Position numbers and translations under genes: made by a program. 32,491 bases of DNA, from the NCBI GenBank assembly GCA_016932645.1, contig JAFGCL010000028.1:1-32491 (forward strand), written 5' to 3'. The notes under the pieces were generated by a model. That model searched no databases and had not been told where the DNA came from. It saw only the letters and a program-made list of their open reading frames with translations. Positions within the stretch are counted from its first letter, which is position 1; every line of letters starts with the position of its first letter. This stretch comes from Dehalococcoidia bacterium. GTDB lineage: Bacteria; Chloroflexota; Dehalococcoidia; UBA2247; RBG-13-53-26. This document shows positions 10,289 to 18,941 of this stretch, in pieces.

Positions 10289-11323
10289 TCAAGGGGTTTC
10301 GAGATACCTCTTTCGCACTACGCCGGAGAGTTCTCCCAACTGTGCCAGCGCCTGTTCGGCAGCTTCCGCAGATAGCGACGCCAGCCCGCAGGCCGGGGTG
10401 ATGAGGCCCTGTTCCACGAAGCGCCTGAACGTCACGCCCTCATTGGCAAAGGGGGCTATGGCCTCCTCCAGTCGGTCCTTCAGACTGGCCACGGTCTCTT
10501 TGGCCAGGTGGTCCTCATCGTTTGGCACGATGCCCCAGGCGATGGCGCCTCCTTTGGCCACGAAGGAGCGGACATCGGCAGCGTATGCACTGAGAGCGCT
10601 GGCGTAGCTGTAGGCATCGAAGCTCAGGATGTTGATGGGAAGCCCTAGCAACAGCGACCAGTCGGTGTTGCCGCAGCAGTGCAGGCCCCGGAGGCCGCTG
10701 ATTCCGCCGAGTGTTTCCTCCAGCAGCTCCTTGACCTGCTCCGTTGGCAGGGCGACGAAGGCGGAGCCGAGCGATGTCAGGTATGGTTCATCAACGAAGA
10801 TGATCACGTTTCGTGAGACGCGGCTCAGTTCCTGATACTGCCACGCGGCCTTCAGTCTCAAGTGCCTGGCGATGGCTTCAGCCAGCGTGTCATCATAGAT
10901 GGCCCACTGCGCGCCGTCGGCAACGGCCAAGCCCCAGCTAATGGGCCCGGTGACCTGCCCTTTGATGGCCACAGCCTTGTCTGCCCGCGAAGCTATCAGG
11001 GCATGAAAGCCGGCGGCGTAGTCACGGCTGAAGCCATATGCTGAAGCATCGTTGTCGGCATACGCGGCGTAGAGCTTCTCCAATTCACCGTCGATATCCC
11101 GGGAACGGTCTATGTAGATTCGTGAGTCGTCCACCACAACTCCCGGGAAGCCCTCGCTGAACTGGGCATACATGTTCTCCTTCACGCTGCGGCCGGGCAA
11201 CTGCGGCCAGGCGGGAAGGGCCCGCAGTTGCCGGAGAACCGCGCTGCACGCGTCATCCGGATTAGTGTGGGGCAGGCTGCCGATCATCGTGGGCAGGCAG
11301 CCGAACTGGATATTCTCGGACAT
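10289..11323 (-). CDS. Cobalamin-independent methionine synthase C-terminal-domain-like protein (core-MetE/UroD superfamily)
   Basis: TMIGSLPHTNPDDACSAVLR, KGQVTGPISWGLAVADG, VDEPYLTSLGS, zinc-type motif LHCCGNTDWSLLLGL; no MetE N-terminal domain. Confidence 0.8.
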   Translation of the reverse strand: MSENIQFGCLPTMIGSLPHTNPDDACSAVLRQLRALPAWPQLPGRSVKENMYAQFSEGFPGVVVDDSRIYIDRSRDIDGELEKLYAAYADNDASAYGFSRDYAAGFHALIASRADKAVAIKGQVTGPISWGLAVADGAQWAIYDDTLAEAIARHLRLKAAWQYQELSRVSRNVIIFVDEPYLTSLGSAFVALPTEQVKELLEETLGGISGLRGLHCCGNTDWSLLLGLPINILSFDAYSYASALSAYAADVRSFVAKGGAIAWGIVPNDEDHLAKETVASLKDRLEEAIAPFANEGVTFRRFVEQGLITPACGLASLSAEAAEQALAQLGELSGVVRKRYLETP

Positions 11324-11337
11324 CAGACACCTCTAGC

Positions 11338-12201
11338 CTATTGTACATACTTACCGATGAGTGGAGCCAGTTCCCTCTTCAAGTTCGCCGGGATGTGCTC
11401 GCGGGAAGTGATGATGGCATCTTTGAGGGCGGTGTCGCACTGGCAACTCCGCTCTCCTGCTGCACCGGTGATGGACGCCTTCAAGATGTTCTTGGCTGTC
11501 TCGGCATTGTGCATCAGGTTGGCTACTACCATCTCCACTGTGACGGGATCGGCGCTCTCATGCCAACAGTCGTAGTCGGTGACAAACGCCAGTGTGGCGT
11601 AGCACATTTCGGCCTCCCTGGCCAGCTTGGCCTCCGGCAGGGCGGTCATGCCCACGATGCTGGCGCCCCAAGACCGGTAGAGGCGCGACTCGGCCTTAGT
11701 GGAGAAAGCAGGGCCTTCCATGACGACGCAGGTCCCCCCTAGCCGTGCCGTCGTCCCCAGCTTCTGTGCCGTTTGGTAGAGTATCTGGCTCAGGTGGGGA
11801 CAAAAGGGCTCGGCGAAGCCAACGTGCGCGACCAGGCCCCGGCCAAAGAAAGTGCTGACCCTGCCCTTGGTGCGGTCGATCACTTGGTCCGGAATGACAA
11901 GGTCCAGAGGATGGATGTCCTCCTTGAGGCTTCCCACGGCGCTGATTGAGATGATCCGATCAACGCCTAGCGACTTCAGAGCGAAGATGTTGGCCCTGAC
12001 CGGCAGTTCGCTGGGGCTGATGCGATGACCCTTGCCGTGCCTGGGCAGGAAGGCCATAGGCACGCCTTGAAGGGTGCCGGTCATGATGAGATCGCTGGGG
12101 TCGCCGAAAGGGGTTTCCACCTTCGTCTCTTTGAGATCACTCAACCCTTCGATCTGGTAGAGGCCGCTGCCTCCGATTACTCCGATCTTAGCTTCGACCA
12201 C
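11338..12201 (-). CDS. mtnP: S-methyl-5'-thioadenosine phosphorylase
   Basis: IGVIGGSGLYQIEGL, FLPRHGKGHRISPSELPVRANIFALKSLGVDRIISISAVGSLKE, VVMEGPAFSTKAESRLYRSWGASIVGMTALPEAKLAREAE. GTG at 12201 with AAAGGAGGA upstream. Confidence 0.93.
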   Translation of the reverse strand: MVEAKIGVIGGSGLYQIEGLSDLKETKVETPFGDPSDLIMTGTLQGVPMAFLPRHGKGHRISPSELPVRANIFALKSLGVDRIISISAVGSLKEDIHPLDLVIPDQVIDRTKGRVSTFFGRGLVAHVGFAEPFCPHLSQILYQTAQKLGTTARLGGTCVVMEGPAFSTKAESRLYRSWGASIVGMTALPEAKLAREAEMCYATLAFVTDYDCWHESADPVTVEMVVANLMHNAETAKNILKASITGAAGERSCQCDTALKDAIITSREHIPANLKRELAPLIGKYVQ

Positions 12202-13300
12202 TGGATCCTCCTTTGGTCCTGGTTTGTGGGGGCCTGAAGAGCTTGGCAATGCTGGCCTTGTAGGGTTTTCTAGCTATTCCGTGTTCAGTGATGATCGCAG
12301 AGACGTAGCGGTGCGGTGTTACGTCGAAAGCCGGATTGGCCGCCCGGACTCCAGGCGCGGCTACGGGAACGCCTTGAATGCAGGTGACTTCCTCCGGGTC
12401 CCTTTCTTCAATAGGGATTCTGTCGCCGGATGGCAGCGAGCGGTCGATGGTGGACAGCGGTGCGGCCGCATAGAAAGGGACATCGTTCTCATTGGCCAAG
12501 ACCGCCAGCGTGTAAGTACCGATCTTGTTGGCGGTGTCACCGTTGGCCGCGATGCGGTCGGCGCCCGTTATGACGCAGTCTATCTTCCGACGACTCAGGA
12601 AGTGGCCGGCCATGGAGTCGGTGATGAGGGTGACCGGGATGCCGTCTCGCCTCAGTTCCCAGGCGGTGAGGCGGGCACCCTGCAAGAGGGGGCGGGTCTC
12701 GGTGGCGATGACATCAATGTGCTTGCCCTGCTCCCTCGCGGCCTTTATGACGCCCAACGCGGTGCCATAGCCTCCGGTAGCCAGCGCTCCGGCGTTGCAG
12801 TGCGTCAGAACGGTGAAGCCGTCCTTGATGAGTGCCGCGCCAAGGCGCGAGAGCCTCGTGGTGGCTTCCCGCTCTTCGTCATGAATGGCCCTGGCTTCTA
12901 TGATCAGCGCTGACTTGATGGCGGCGATGTCTCTCTTGGTCTCCGTGGTTGCCAGCATGCGGTCGATGGCCCAGCGCAGATTCACCGCCGTGGGCCTGGT
13001 GGAGGCCAGCGCCTCGGCTATACGGTGCAACTCTCTCAAGAACCGCGGCCGGCTCTTGATCTCGATAGACTGAGCACAAAGCGCCAGACCATACGCGCCG
13101 GCGATGCCGATCAAGGGCGCGCCCCGAATGCGGAGCATCTTGATCGCTTCGGCGACTTCCTCATAGCCGGCAAGCTCAAGCTGAACCTCCTGGTGAGGAA
13201 GGCGCGACTGATCGATGATCCTGATCTTCCCGTGAAGCCACTCTATCGGTTCTATTGTCTGCATCACCGTTCTGCTGTTGAATACCTGCGGTTCAGCCAT
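12188..13300 (-). CDS. mtnA: S-methyl-5-thioribose-1-phosphate isomerase
   Basis: IRGAPLIGIAGAYG, LTHCNAGALATGGYGTALGVIKAA, ETRPLLQGARLTAWEL, ITGADRIAANGDTANKIGTY. Start may instead be the internal ATG at 13264. Confidence 0.95.
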   Translation of the reverse strand: MAEPQVFNSRTVMQTIEPIEWLHGKIRIIDQSRLPHQEVQLELAGYEEVAEAIKMLRIRGAPLIGIAGAYGLALCAQSIEIKSRPRFLRELHRIAEALASTRPTAVNLRWAIDRMLATTETKRDIAAIKSALIIEARAIHDEEREATTRLSRLGAALIKDGFTVLTHCNAGALATGGYGTALGVIKAAREQGKHIDVIATETRPLLQGARLTAWELRRDGIPVTLITDSMAGHFLSRRKIDCVITGADRIAANGDTANKIGTYTLAVLANENDVPFYAAAPLSTIDRSLPSGDRIPIEERDPEEVTCIQGVPVAAPGVRAANPAFDVTPHRYVSAIITEHGIARKPYKASIAKLFRPPQTRTKGGSSGRS

Positions 13301-13349
13301 TCAGTTTACCATTTTGAGGGCTTCAGAGAGAAAGTGGCCCGTCGAGCGC

Positions 13350-13379
13350 TTGAATGGCCGTCCCTGCGGATGATATAAT
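13350..13379 (+). promoter_or_regulatory. Sigma70-type promoter for the marR gene (TTGAAT-N18-TGATATAAT)
   Basis: -35 TTGAAT at 13350-13355, -10 TATAAT at 13374-13379 with extended TGn; 56 nt upstream of the ATG. Confidence 0.65.
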
Positions 13380-13435
13380 TAGCACCGGCCAAATGATAGG
13401 AACCACACTAAGCATGGCCGAGAGTGGAGGTCTAG

Positions 13436-13939
13436 ATGAAGGCTGAGGCGGGCAAAGCAGAACTCGTTCGCAGCATTCAAGCGCTCCAGGAGAAGCTGGA
13501 GGAGCTTGAGTTTGCGATAACGCCTATCATTCCGCATGACTGGCTCACAACCGACCTCACGATGCCTCAGCTGAAGGTCATGGTGATACTGTGGAGGGAA
13601 GGACCTGCCCGCATGAGCGAACTGGCGTCCGGTCTGGCGGTCACGTTGGCCACGGCAACTGGGGTTGTGGATCGCTTGGTTGAGAAGAGATTCGTCGTCA
13701 GAGAGGGCCTTCCCGGAGACAGACGGGTGGTAATCTGCCGTCTTACGCAGGATGGTCAGGATTTCATGAAGGCGCTATGGCTATCCGGCCGGGTGCAGAT
13801 AGGACGCATCCTGGAAGTCATGACTCCTGAGCAGCTCAAGATAGTGGAGCAGGGGACCGAGGTCTTCATTGAGGCAGCTATGAAGATCCAGGCGGCTTCT
13901 GCTGCGAAGAAGAAGGCTGCAGAATCGTCCGGGTCGTGA
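13436..13939 (+). CDS. MarR family winged-helix transcriptional regulator
   Basis: LTMPQLKVMVILWREGPARMSELASGLAVTLATATGVVDRLVEKRFVVREGLPGDRRVVICRLTQDG; GGAGG RBS. Confidence 0.92.
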   Translation: MKAEAGKAELVRSIQALQEKLEELEFAITPIIPHDWLTTDLTMPQLKVMVILWREGPARMSELASGLAVTLATATGVVDRLVEKRFVVREGLPGDRRVVICRLTQDGQDFMKALWLSGRVQIGRILEVMTPEQLKIVEQGTEVFIEAAMKIQAASAAKKKAAESSGS

Positions 13940-14110
13940 AGTCACGACTGCACAAGTGCTGCGATTCTCTATCATCCTTCCGTTCCCCCGGGCCTTGAGA
14001 GTCTTCAGTTGAGTGTTCAGATGACTGCTTTCTTGGGCAGAAGGCCCGTCCGCCATCGTGAGGGCTCCGTAGTCTACTCAAGGCACGCATGTCACCGTTC
14101 ATGAGTTGCG

Positions 14111-14341
14111 CTAGTTCATTCTCTCCTGGATGTGCTTCACCAGATCGTCGACGGTCTTGAACGTCTTCAGCTTATCTATGTCCACTTCCATATCAAAGCG
14201 GCTCTCTATGCCCACGATGGCCTGCACCCAGTTCAGGGAATCCAGGTGCAGATTGGCCAGCGGCATGTCGGTGGTTATGTCCTGTTCGCGTTTCTTGGCT
14301 ACTCTGGCGAGTATCTTCTTCAGCTCATCGAATACTGACAA
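14111..14341 (-). CDS. Acyl carrier protein
   Basis: 76 aa with phosphopantetheine site LHLDSLNWVQAIVGIESRFDMEVD. Confidence 0.88.
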   Translation of the reverse strand: MSVFDELKKILARVAKKREQDITTDMPLANLHLDSLNWVQAIVGIESRFDMEVDIDKLKTFKTVDDLVKHIQERMN

Positions 14342-14396
14342 TCGGGCCTCCTAGCTGTTCAACACGATTTCTGTCGGCAGTATTGCCCACACTGTC

Positions 14397-14700
14397 ATGA
14401 GGAGGTCTTTAACCCCTTTGTCCCCCACTCCTTTGGGATGCGGAAGAAGCCTGGGAGACACCCCCAGATCCCCCGGCAGGAGATACTCTCCTGCACCTCT
14501 CCTCGTCATTCGTGCGAAGGCGGGAACCCAGTTGGGTTACGGAGGGCCACGCTTCGTCGTGGCGACGGGACGAAGTCCGTAGGGTGAGCTCTGCCCACCA
14601 CTCGCTACGGTCTAGAGCCATCAACCCCCTCTGGCCCCCCAATCTCGGGGGGATAGGAAAGAATGCAGAGTAGCTTCGCACCTCTGCACGCCCCGCAAAT
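14397..14700. repeat. Candidate dispersed intergenic palindromic repeats (REP-like composite)
   Basis: Non-coding 360-bp gap containing CGTCATTCGTGCGAAGGCGGGAACCCA (14504-14530), a degenerate relative of the dispersed GTCATTCCCGCGAA..GCGGGAATCC palindrome, plus several hairpins (CCCCCC-N6-GGGGGG at 14635-14652). Confidence 0.45.
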
Positions 14701-14705
14701 CGCAA

Positions 14706-15737
14706 TCAGCCCGGGGTCCCCTTGAGCGCCTTCTCCAACTCCACGCGAAGCGTGCCGACGAAGTCGCTCTCCACGGCCAGCTTGGCCTCGCTTATCGCCG
14801 CGGCAATATGATCGGCGCGGCTGGCCCCGTGACAGACGATAGCCACCCCGTTTATGCCCCAGATGGGCCCACCACCGGTTGTGTCCGGTGTGCTGATCTG
14901 CTTCATTAGCTTCGAAGTGACGGACTCAACGGCAGGCTGCGGCAGCATGACCGCCAGTTCCTCAGATAGAAAGTGGTTGATTCCCTTGGCCATACCCTCT
15001 GAGTACTTCAGCAAGATGTTGCCGACGAAGCCGTCGCAGACGATCACGTTGGCCTTTCCGCCTGGGATGTCCATCCCTTCCACATTGCCGATGAAATTCA
15101 GGCCGCTCTCTTTCAGGAGGCAGTAGGCCTCCTTGACCACTTCTGTGCCCTTGCCCTCCTCTGCGCCAACGTTGAGAAGGCCCACGGTCGGGTTCTCTAT
15201 ACCGTGGAACTTCCTGACGAAGACGCTCCCGGCCACGGCGAACTTCAGCAGATCGCTGGCCTGGCAGCCCACGTTGGCTCCCATGTCCAGCATGAAGGTA
15301 TTAGGAGCCAGCTTCAAGAACGCGCCTCCAACGATGGGACGCTCTATGCCTGGCAGACAGCCCAGGTGCTGATAGGCGTTGACCATGAACGCGCCGGTCG
15401 AGCCGGCGCTGACTACCGCATCGGCCTTGCCATCTTTGACCAGTTTGGTGGCTATGGCCATGGAACTGTTGGGTTTCCGCATGGCGGCGATGATGGCGTT
15501 CTCACCATCCTTGACGACTTCAATGGCATCCACCAGTCGAATCGTTGAATCGTGAAAACCGTGCTTCTTGAGCTCAGCAGTCAGATCAGGCCTGAGGCCG
15601 GTAATGATCACCTCCACGTCCATCTCTCTAACCGCCCGAGCTGCTCCGCTCACTATTTCCGTGGGGGCATGGTCGCCTCCCATTCCATCCAGCGCTACCC
15701 TGATCTTCCTGGTGGAACCTGTGCCCTGCCTGCTTAC
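14706..15737 (-). CDS. plsX: Phosphate acyltransferase PlsX; start codon uncertain
   Basis: IRVALDGMGGDHAPTEIVSGA, SAGSTGAFMVNAYQHLG, DMGANVGCQASDLLKFA, VCDGFVGNILLKYSEG. Expected start position reads GTA; nearest in-frame canonical start is GTG at 15818 inside the upstream gene. Confidence 0.9.
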   Translation of the reverse strand, partial: VSRQGTGSTRKIRVALDGMGGDHAPTEIVSGAARAVREMDVEVIITGLRPDLTAELKKHGFHDSTIRLVDAIEVVKDGENAIIAAMRKPNSSMAIATKLVKDGKADAVVSAGSTGAFMVNAYQHLGCLPGIERPIVGGAFLKLAPNTFMLDMGANVGCQASDLLKFAVAGSVFVRKFHGIENPTVGLLNVGAEEGKGTEVVKEAYCLLKESGLNFIGNVEGMDIPGGKANVIVCDGFVGNILLKYSEGMAKGINHFLSEELAVMLPQPAVESVTSKLMKQISTPDTTGGGPIWGINGVAIVCHGASRADHIAAAISEAKLAVESDFVGTLRVELEKALKGTPG

Positions 15738-16849
15738 TCTCTGTTCCTCCTTCCCGCTCCGGCCGGCCGGCCATCGAGTGCCACATCCCAGGTATGGCTT
15801 ATGGCGTTCCCATGGCACACGCTGTGGCAGTTCATTTCTCGGGACTTGGCGCAAGCACCAAATCCGGGGCAGAGAAGTGACAACCTGTTCCTGGCATCTT
15901 CTCTGACGATCGCCTTGGGCTGCGAGCCATTCTCGCGGGCCACGTCGAAGACGCCGGAGGGGCAGGCCTTGATGCACTCCCCGCAGCCATCGCAGCGGGA
16001 ATGGTCGATGGTAATGAAGTAGTTCCCGGTGGCATCGGCGTACCCATACTGTATCTTCAGCCCGTCGCCGTTCCGGCTCTGTCCCCGCTCCCTGGCAAAG
16101 AGGGCGGCCCCAAGGGCGCCCATGAGCTGGGGGTCCTCGGCCAGCAGCGGCTCCAGCCCCACCTTCTCTCTCAGCTTCTGCACCATCCCGGCGTTCTTGG
16201 CGATCCCTCCGCTGATGCTGAAGTCCTTCTCAACGGAGACCCTCTTCAGAAGGTTCACGCTCCTGGTGGCGATGGCTTCATGGAGGCCCGACAAGATGTC
16301 TTCCCTCGCCACTCCCTTCCTCAGGTAGGAAAGCGCCTCGCTCTTGGCAAAGACCGCGCAAACGGTGTTAAAGGGGATGTTGTTCTTTGACTCCAGTGCC
16401 GCTTCTCCGATGCTGGGAAGCGGCATATCAAGCACCTCGGCGATTATTTCCAGAAACCTCCCCGTGCCACCGGCGCACTTGTCATTCATGATGAAGTTGA
16501 CCACGCGCCCCTGCTCATCGCAGCGGATGGCTTTGCAGTCCTGCCCGCCCATGTCCAGGATCGTCCTGACGGAGGGGAAGCAGTGGTTGACGCCGCGTGC
16601 ATGGCAACTGATCTCCGATATGTTCTCGTTAGCAAAGGGCACCAGGATTCTACCGTAGCCAGTGGCTACCGTGTACTTGACCTCCTTGAGCGACACGCCG
16701 GTGCCCTTCAGCAAGGACTGCATGGCGGCCTCCGAGGTCTTCACGCTTTCGGGCCCTGTGTCACAGATGACGGAGGAGAGCACCGATGCCTTGTTCAGCA
16801 GCACGGCCTTGGTGGCCCGCGATCCGATATCTATGCCGGCGACAATCAT
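15734..16849 (-). CDS. BadF/BadG/BcrA/BcrD-type ATPase (CoA-ester dehydratase/reductase activator) with fused C-terminal ferredoxin-like module
   Basis: VAGIDIGSRATKAVLL, ILDMGGQDCKAI, NDKCAGGTGRFLEIIAEVLD, FSISGGIAKNAGMVQKL; C-terminal IDHSRCDGCGECIKACPSGVFDV...LCPGFGACAKSREMNCHSVC. Confidence 0.9.
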   Translation of the reverse strand: MIVAGIDIGSRATKAVLLNKASVLSSVICDTGPESVKTSEAAMQSLLKGTGVSLKEVKYTVATGYGRILVPFANENISEISCHARGVNHCFPSVRTILDMGGQDCKAIRCDEQGRVVNFIMNDKCAGGTGRFLEIIAEVLDMPLPSIGEAALESKNNIPFNTVCAVFAKSEALSYLRKGVAREDILSGLHEAIATRSVNLLKRVSVEKDFSISGGIAKNAGMVQKLREKVGLEPLLAEDPQLMGALGAALFARERGQSRNGDGLKIQYGYADATGNYFITIDHSRCDGCGECIKACPSGVFDVARENGSQPKAIVREDARNRLSLLCPGFGACAKSREMNCHSVCHGNAISHTWDVALDGRPAGAGRRNRE

Positions 16850-17635
16850 CTATCTGGCTCCCTGCACCATGTTCTCTTTCGCTATTAAAGCCGCCCCAAT
16901 GGCTCCCGCCAGATCGGGTGTTGGCGGTATTAGAACGTTGTGGCCTACTTCCTCCGCCAGGATGCTGACGAGTCCGCTGTTGGCGGCCACCCCGCCGGTG
17001 ACGGCCACTTCCTTCTTGATACCCACTCTCTGCAACTGGGACATGATCCGGTGCACCATCGAAACATATATCCCAGCCACGATGTCCTCAACTGGTGTCG
17101 GCGGGTCACGGTGGATGTGCGAGATAACCTCCGATTCGGCAAAGACGGCGCATGTCCCCGTGATCTCGGCTCTGGCCTTCGCCTTGCTGGAGATGGTGGC
17201 CATTTCCTCCATTGAGAGCCGGAGGAGCTTGGCCATCTGCTGCAGGAATATGCCTGTTCCGGCGGCACACTTGTCCTGGTTCCCGTAGTCGGACACGCGG
17301 CCCCGTTCGTTGATCCTGACCACCGTAATGCTCTCCGCACCCATGTCTATCAATGTTCTGGCCTCGGGCAGAAGGTAGTGAATGCCCCGTGCCAGGCAGG
17401 TAGTTATGGCTTTCTGCTGCCGGCTGAACGAAACGGCCTTGCCTCCCGCGCCGGTGGAGACAACGTAGATGTCCCCGTCATGGCCGGCTCTGGCCAGGGC
17501 TTGTTCAAGGGCGGCTTTGGTGCTGGACTCGCTGGAATCGGAGGAAGGAGCAACGGCGGACGAGAGAATCCCATCGTCGCCCATCACCGCCACCTTCGTC
17601 CTCAGACTCCCTACATCAATGCCAACCGCTCTCAT
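16850..17635 (-). CDS. BadF/BadG/BcrA/BcrD-type ATPase (second activator paralogue)
   Basis: VGIDVGSLRTKVAVM, LIDMGAESITVVRI, NQDKCAAGTGIFLQQMAKLL, VAVTGGVAANSGLVSIL, DLAGAIGAALIAKE. Confidence 0.92.
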   Translation of the reverse strand: MRAVGIDVGSLRTKVAVMGDDGILSSAVAPSSDSSESSTKAALEQALARAGHDGDIYVVSTGAGGKAVSFSRQQKAITTCLARGIHYLLPEARTLIDMGAESITVVRINERGRVSDYGNQDKCAAGTGIFLQQMAKLLRLSMEEMATISSKAKARAEITGTCAVFAESEVISHIHRDPPTPVEDIVAGIYVSMVHRIMSQLQRVGIKKEVAVTGGVAANSGLVSILAEEVGHNVLIPPTPDLAGAIGAALIAKENMVQGAR

Positions 17636-17669
17636 TGTCGATGCCTATCTATTGCGAAATATAATACCA

Positions 17670-18941
17670 CTATCGCCGATCGTCCATGAGTTCGAAGAAT
17701 CGCTCCAGCTTCTCTCGTATCTCCTCCTCGGAAATCACCGTTGGATCGACCACGTCACAGTCAATGGTCAGCACCGGAACGTCCACGTCAGACAATGCAT
17801 CTTTAAAAAGCTTGATGACGGCGCACGTATGGCGGCAGCCAACGTCGGCATAGTATATGGCTCCATCCACTTTGTATCGCTTGGCGCTCTCGACTATCTC
17901 GCCGACAGCCTTCTTGCTCATCGGCCCGAACATGTGAGCCTCTGGCAGCATGTAGGACTTCCGGGCCACGCTTTCCAGCGGCTTGTCAGGGTCCAGACGG
18001 CCTTCGCCCCAGTTGCAGAAGAAGGGCTCGGTGGTGCTCACAGCGCCGTATTCCCGTAACAGCTTCTCCAGGAAGCCGATGAGATACATCGGCGGCATGA
18101 AAAGTGTCATCAGCCGATAGCGCTCCTTTGGCACTGCGCCTATGTGCTCGGCCACTGCGGCGGCCAGCTCATCGCGCAGCGTCCGCAGATACTCGGTAGC
18201 CTCGGGGCGGCCGGGGAAGAGATAGTCCACAGTCACCAACTCCAGGAACCCCTGCGGACTGAAGGGAGAGGGCACGGCCTCCCGCAACCGGTTGATCTCC
18301 CGGAAGAGCTCGATCTGCTCATCCATTTGGTGGACCGTTTCCGAGAGCTTGCCCCAATCCATCTTCAGCCCGGATTGCGCCTCGAGGAAAGCGACCATGT
18401 CCCGTAGCTCTTCGACGAAGTACTTCATTTCCTCTTCGGACCGCTGGAAGGGTCGGTCTAGGAGGAATCCGGGGCTGCCGGTGATCTTCATCAGCAACTC
18501 GCCGCACTTGGCGGTGTTGTCGCAGACCATGTTTGACCAGAGGACCGCGTTGGGGTGGGGCAGGGCTCCGATGCTCAGGGCGCCCGCCAGGCCGCGGTGG
18601 GGGGAGCATATCTCTGAGCCCAGGCCCTGTTCGGCGCCTGCCGCCAGCAGGTCGGCGTACTGGCCCAGGAAGAGGGCCGTCATCCAGGAGGTGGTCTCGG
18701 GGTGGAGGGGAACGATGTCCATGGCATAGAAGATCTCGCTGGGAAAGAAGACCGTATGGGCGGCGATGAACTTACCGTTCTGCCGGGCGGTGGCCAGTTG
18801 CGTGCAGTAGTCGATGAGCATCTGATAGTAGAGGACTTCGCTCTTCCGGGCGTCGGGACTTGCTCTGTTCATGCGCAGCATCAGGCGGCAGGCACGCAGG
18901 ATGGCGTCGATTCTGTCCGGAGCCTTCGCGGTGATGGTCAT
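17670..18941 (-). CDS. 2-hydroxyacyl-CoA dehydratase / benzoyl-CoA reductase-type subunit (HgdB/BcrB-like)
   Basis: HTVFFPSEIFYAMDIVPLHPET, EICSPHRGLAGA, MVCDNTAKCGELL, YYADVGCRHTCAVIKLFKDAL, TIDCDVVDPTVISEEEIREKLERFFE. Start ATG 18941 overlaps the preceding stop; the ORF-track N-terminal extension is out-of-frame neighbour sequence. Confidence 0.88.
   Translation of the reverse strand: MTITAKAPDRIDAILRACRLMLRMNRASPDARKSEVLYYQMLIDYCTQLATARQNGKFIAAHTVFFPSEIFYAMDIVPLHPETTSWMTALFLGQYADLLAAGAEQGLGSEICSPHRGLAGALSIGALPHPNAVLWSNMVCDNTAKCGELLMKITGSPGFLLDRPFQRSEEEMKYFVEELRDMVAFLEAQSGLKMDWGKLSETVHQMDEQIELFREINRLREAVPSPFSPQGFLELVTVDYLFPGRPEATEYLRTLRDELAAAVAEHIGAVPKERYRLMTLFMPPMYLIGFLEKLLREYGAVSTTEPFFCNWGEGRLDPDKPLESVARKSYMLPEAHMFGPMSKKAVGEIVESAKRYKVDGAIYYADVGCRHTCAVIKLFKDALSDVDVPVLTIDCDVVDPTVISEEEIREKLERFFELMDDRR

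Noticed and set aside
15819-15977. N-terminal extension of the plsX ORF as a novel domain
   Set aside because: It is the out-of-frame reading of the ferredoxin region of the upstream ATPase gene; low-complexity R/Q-rich composition.
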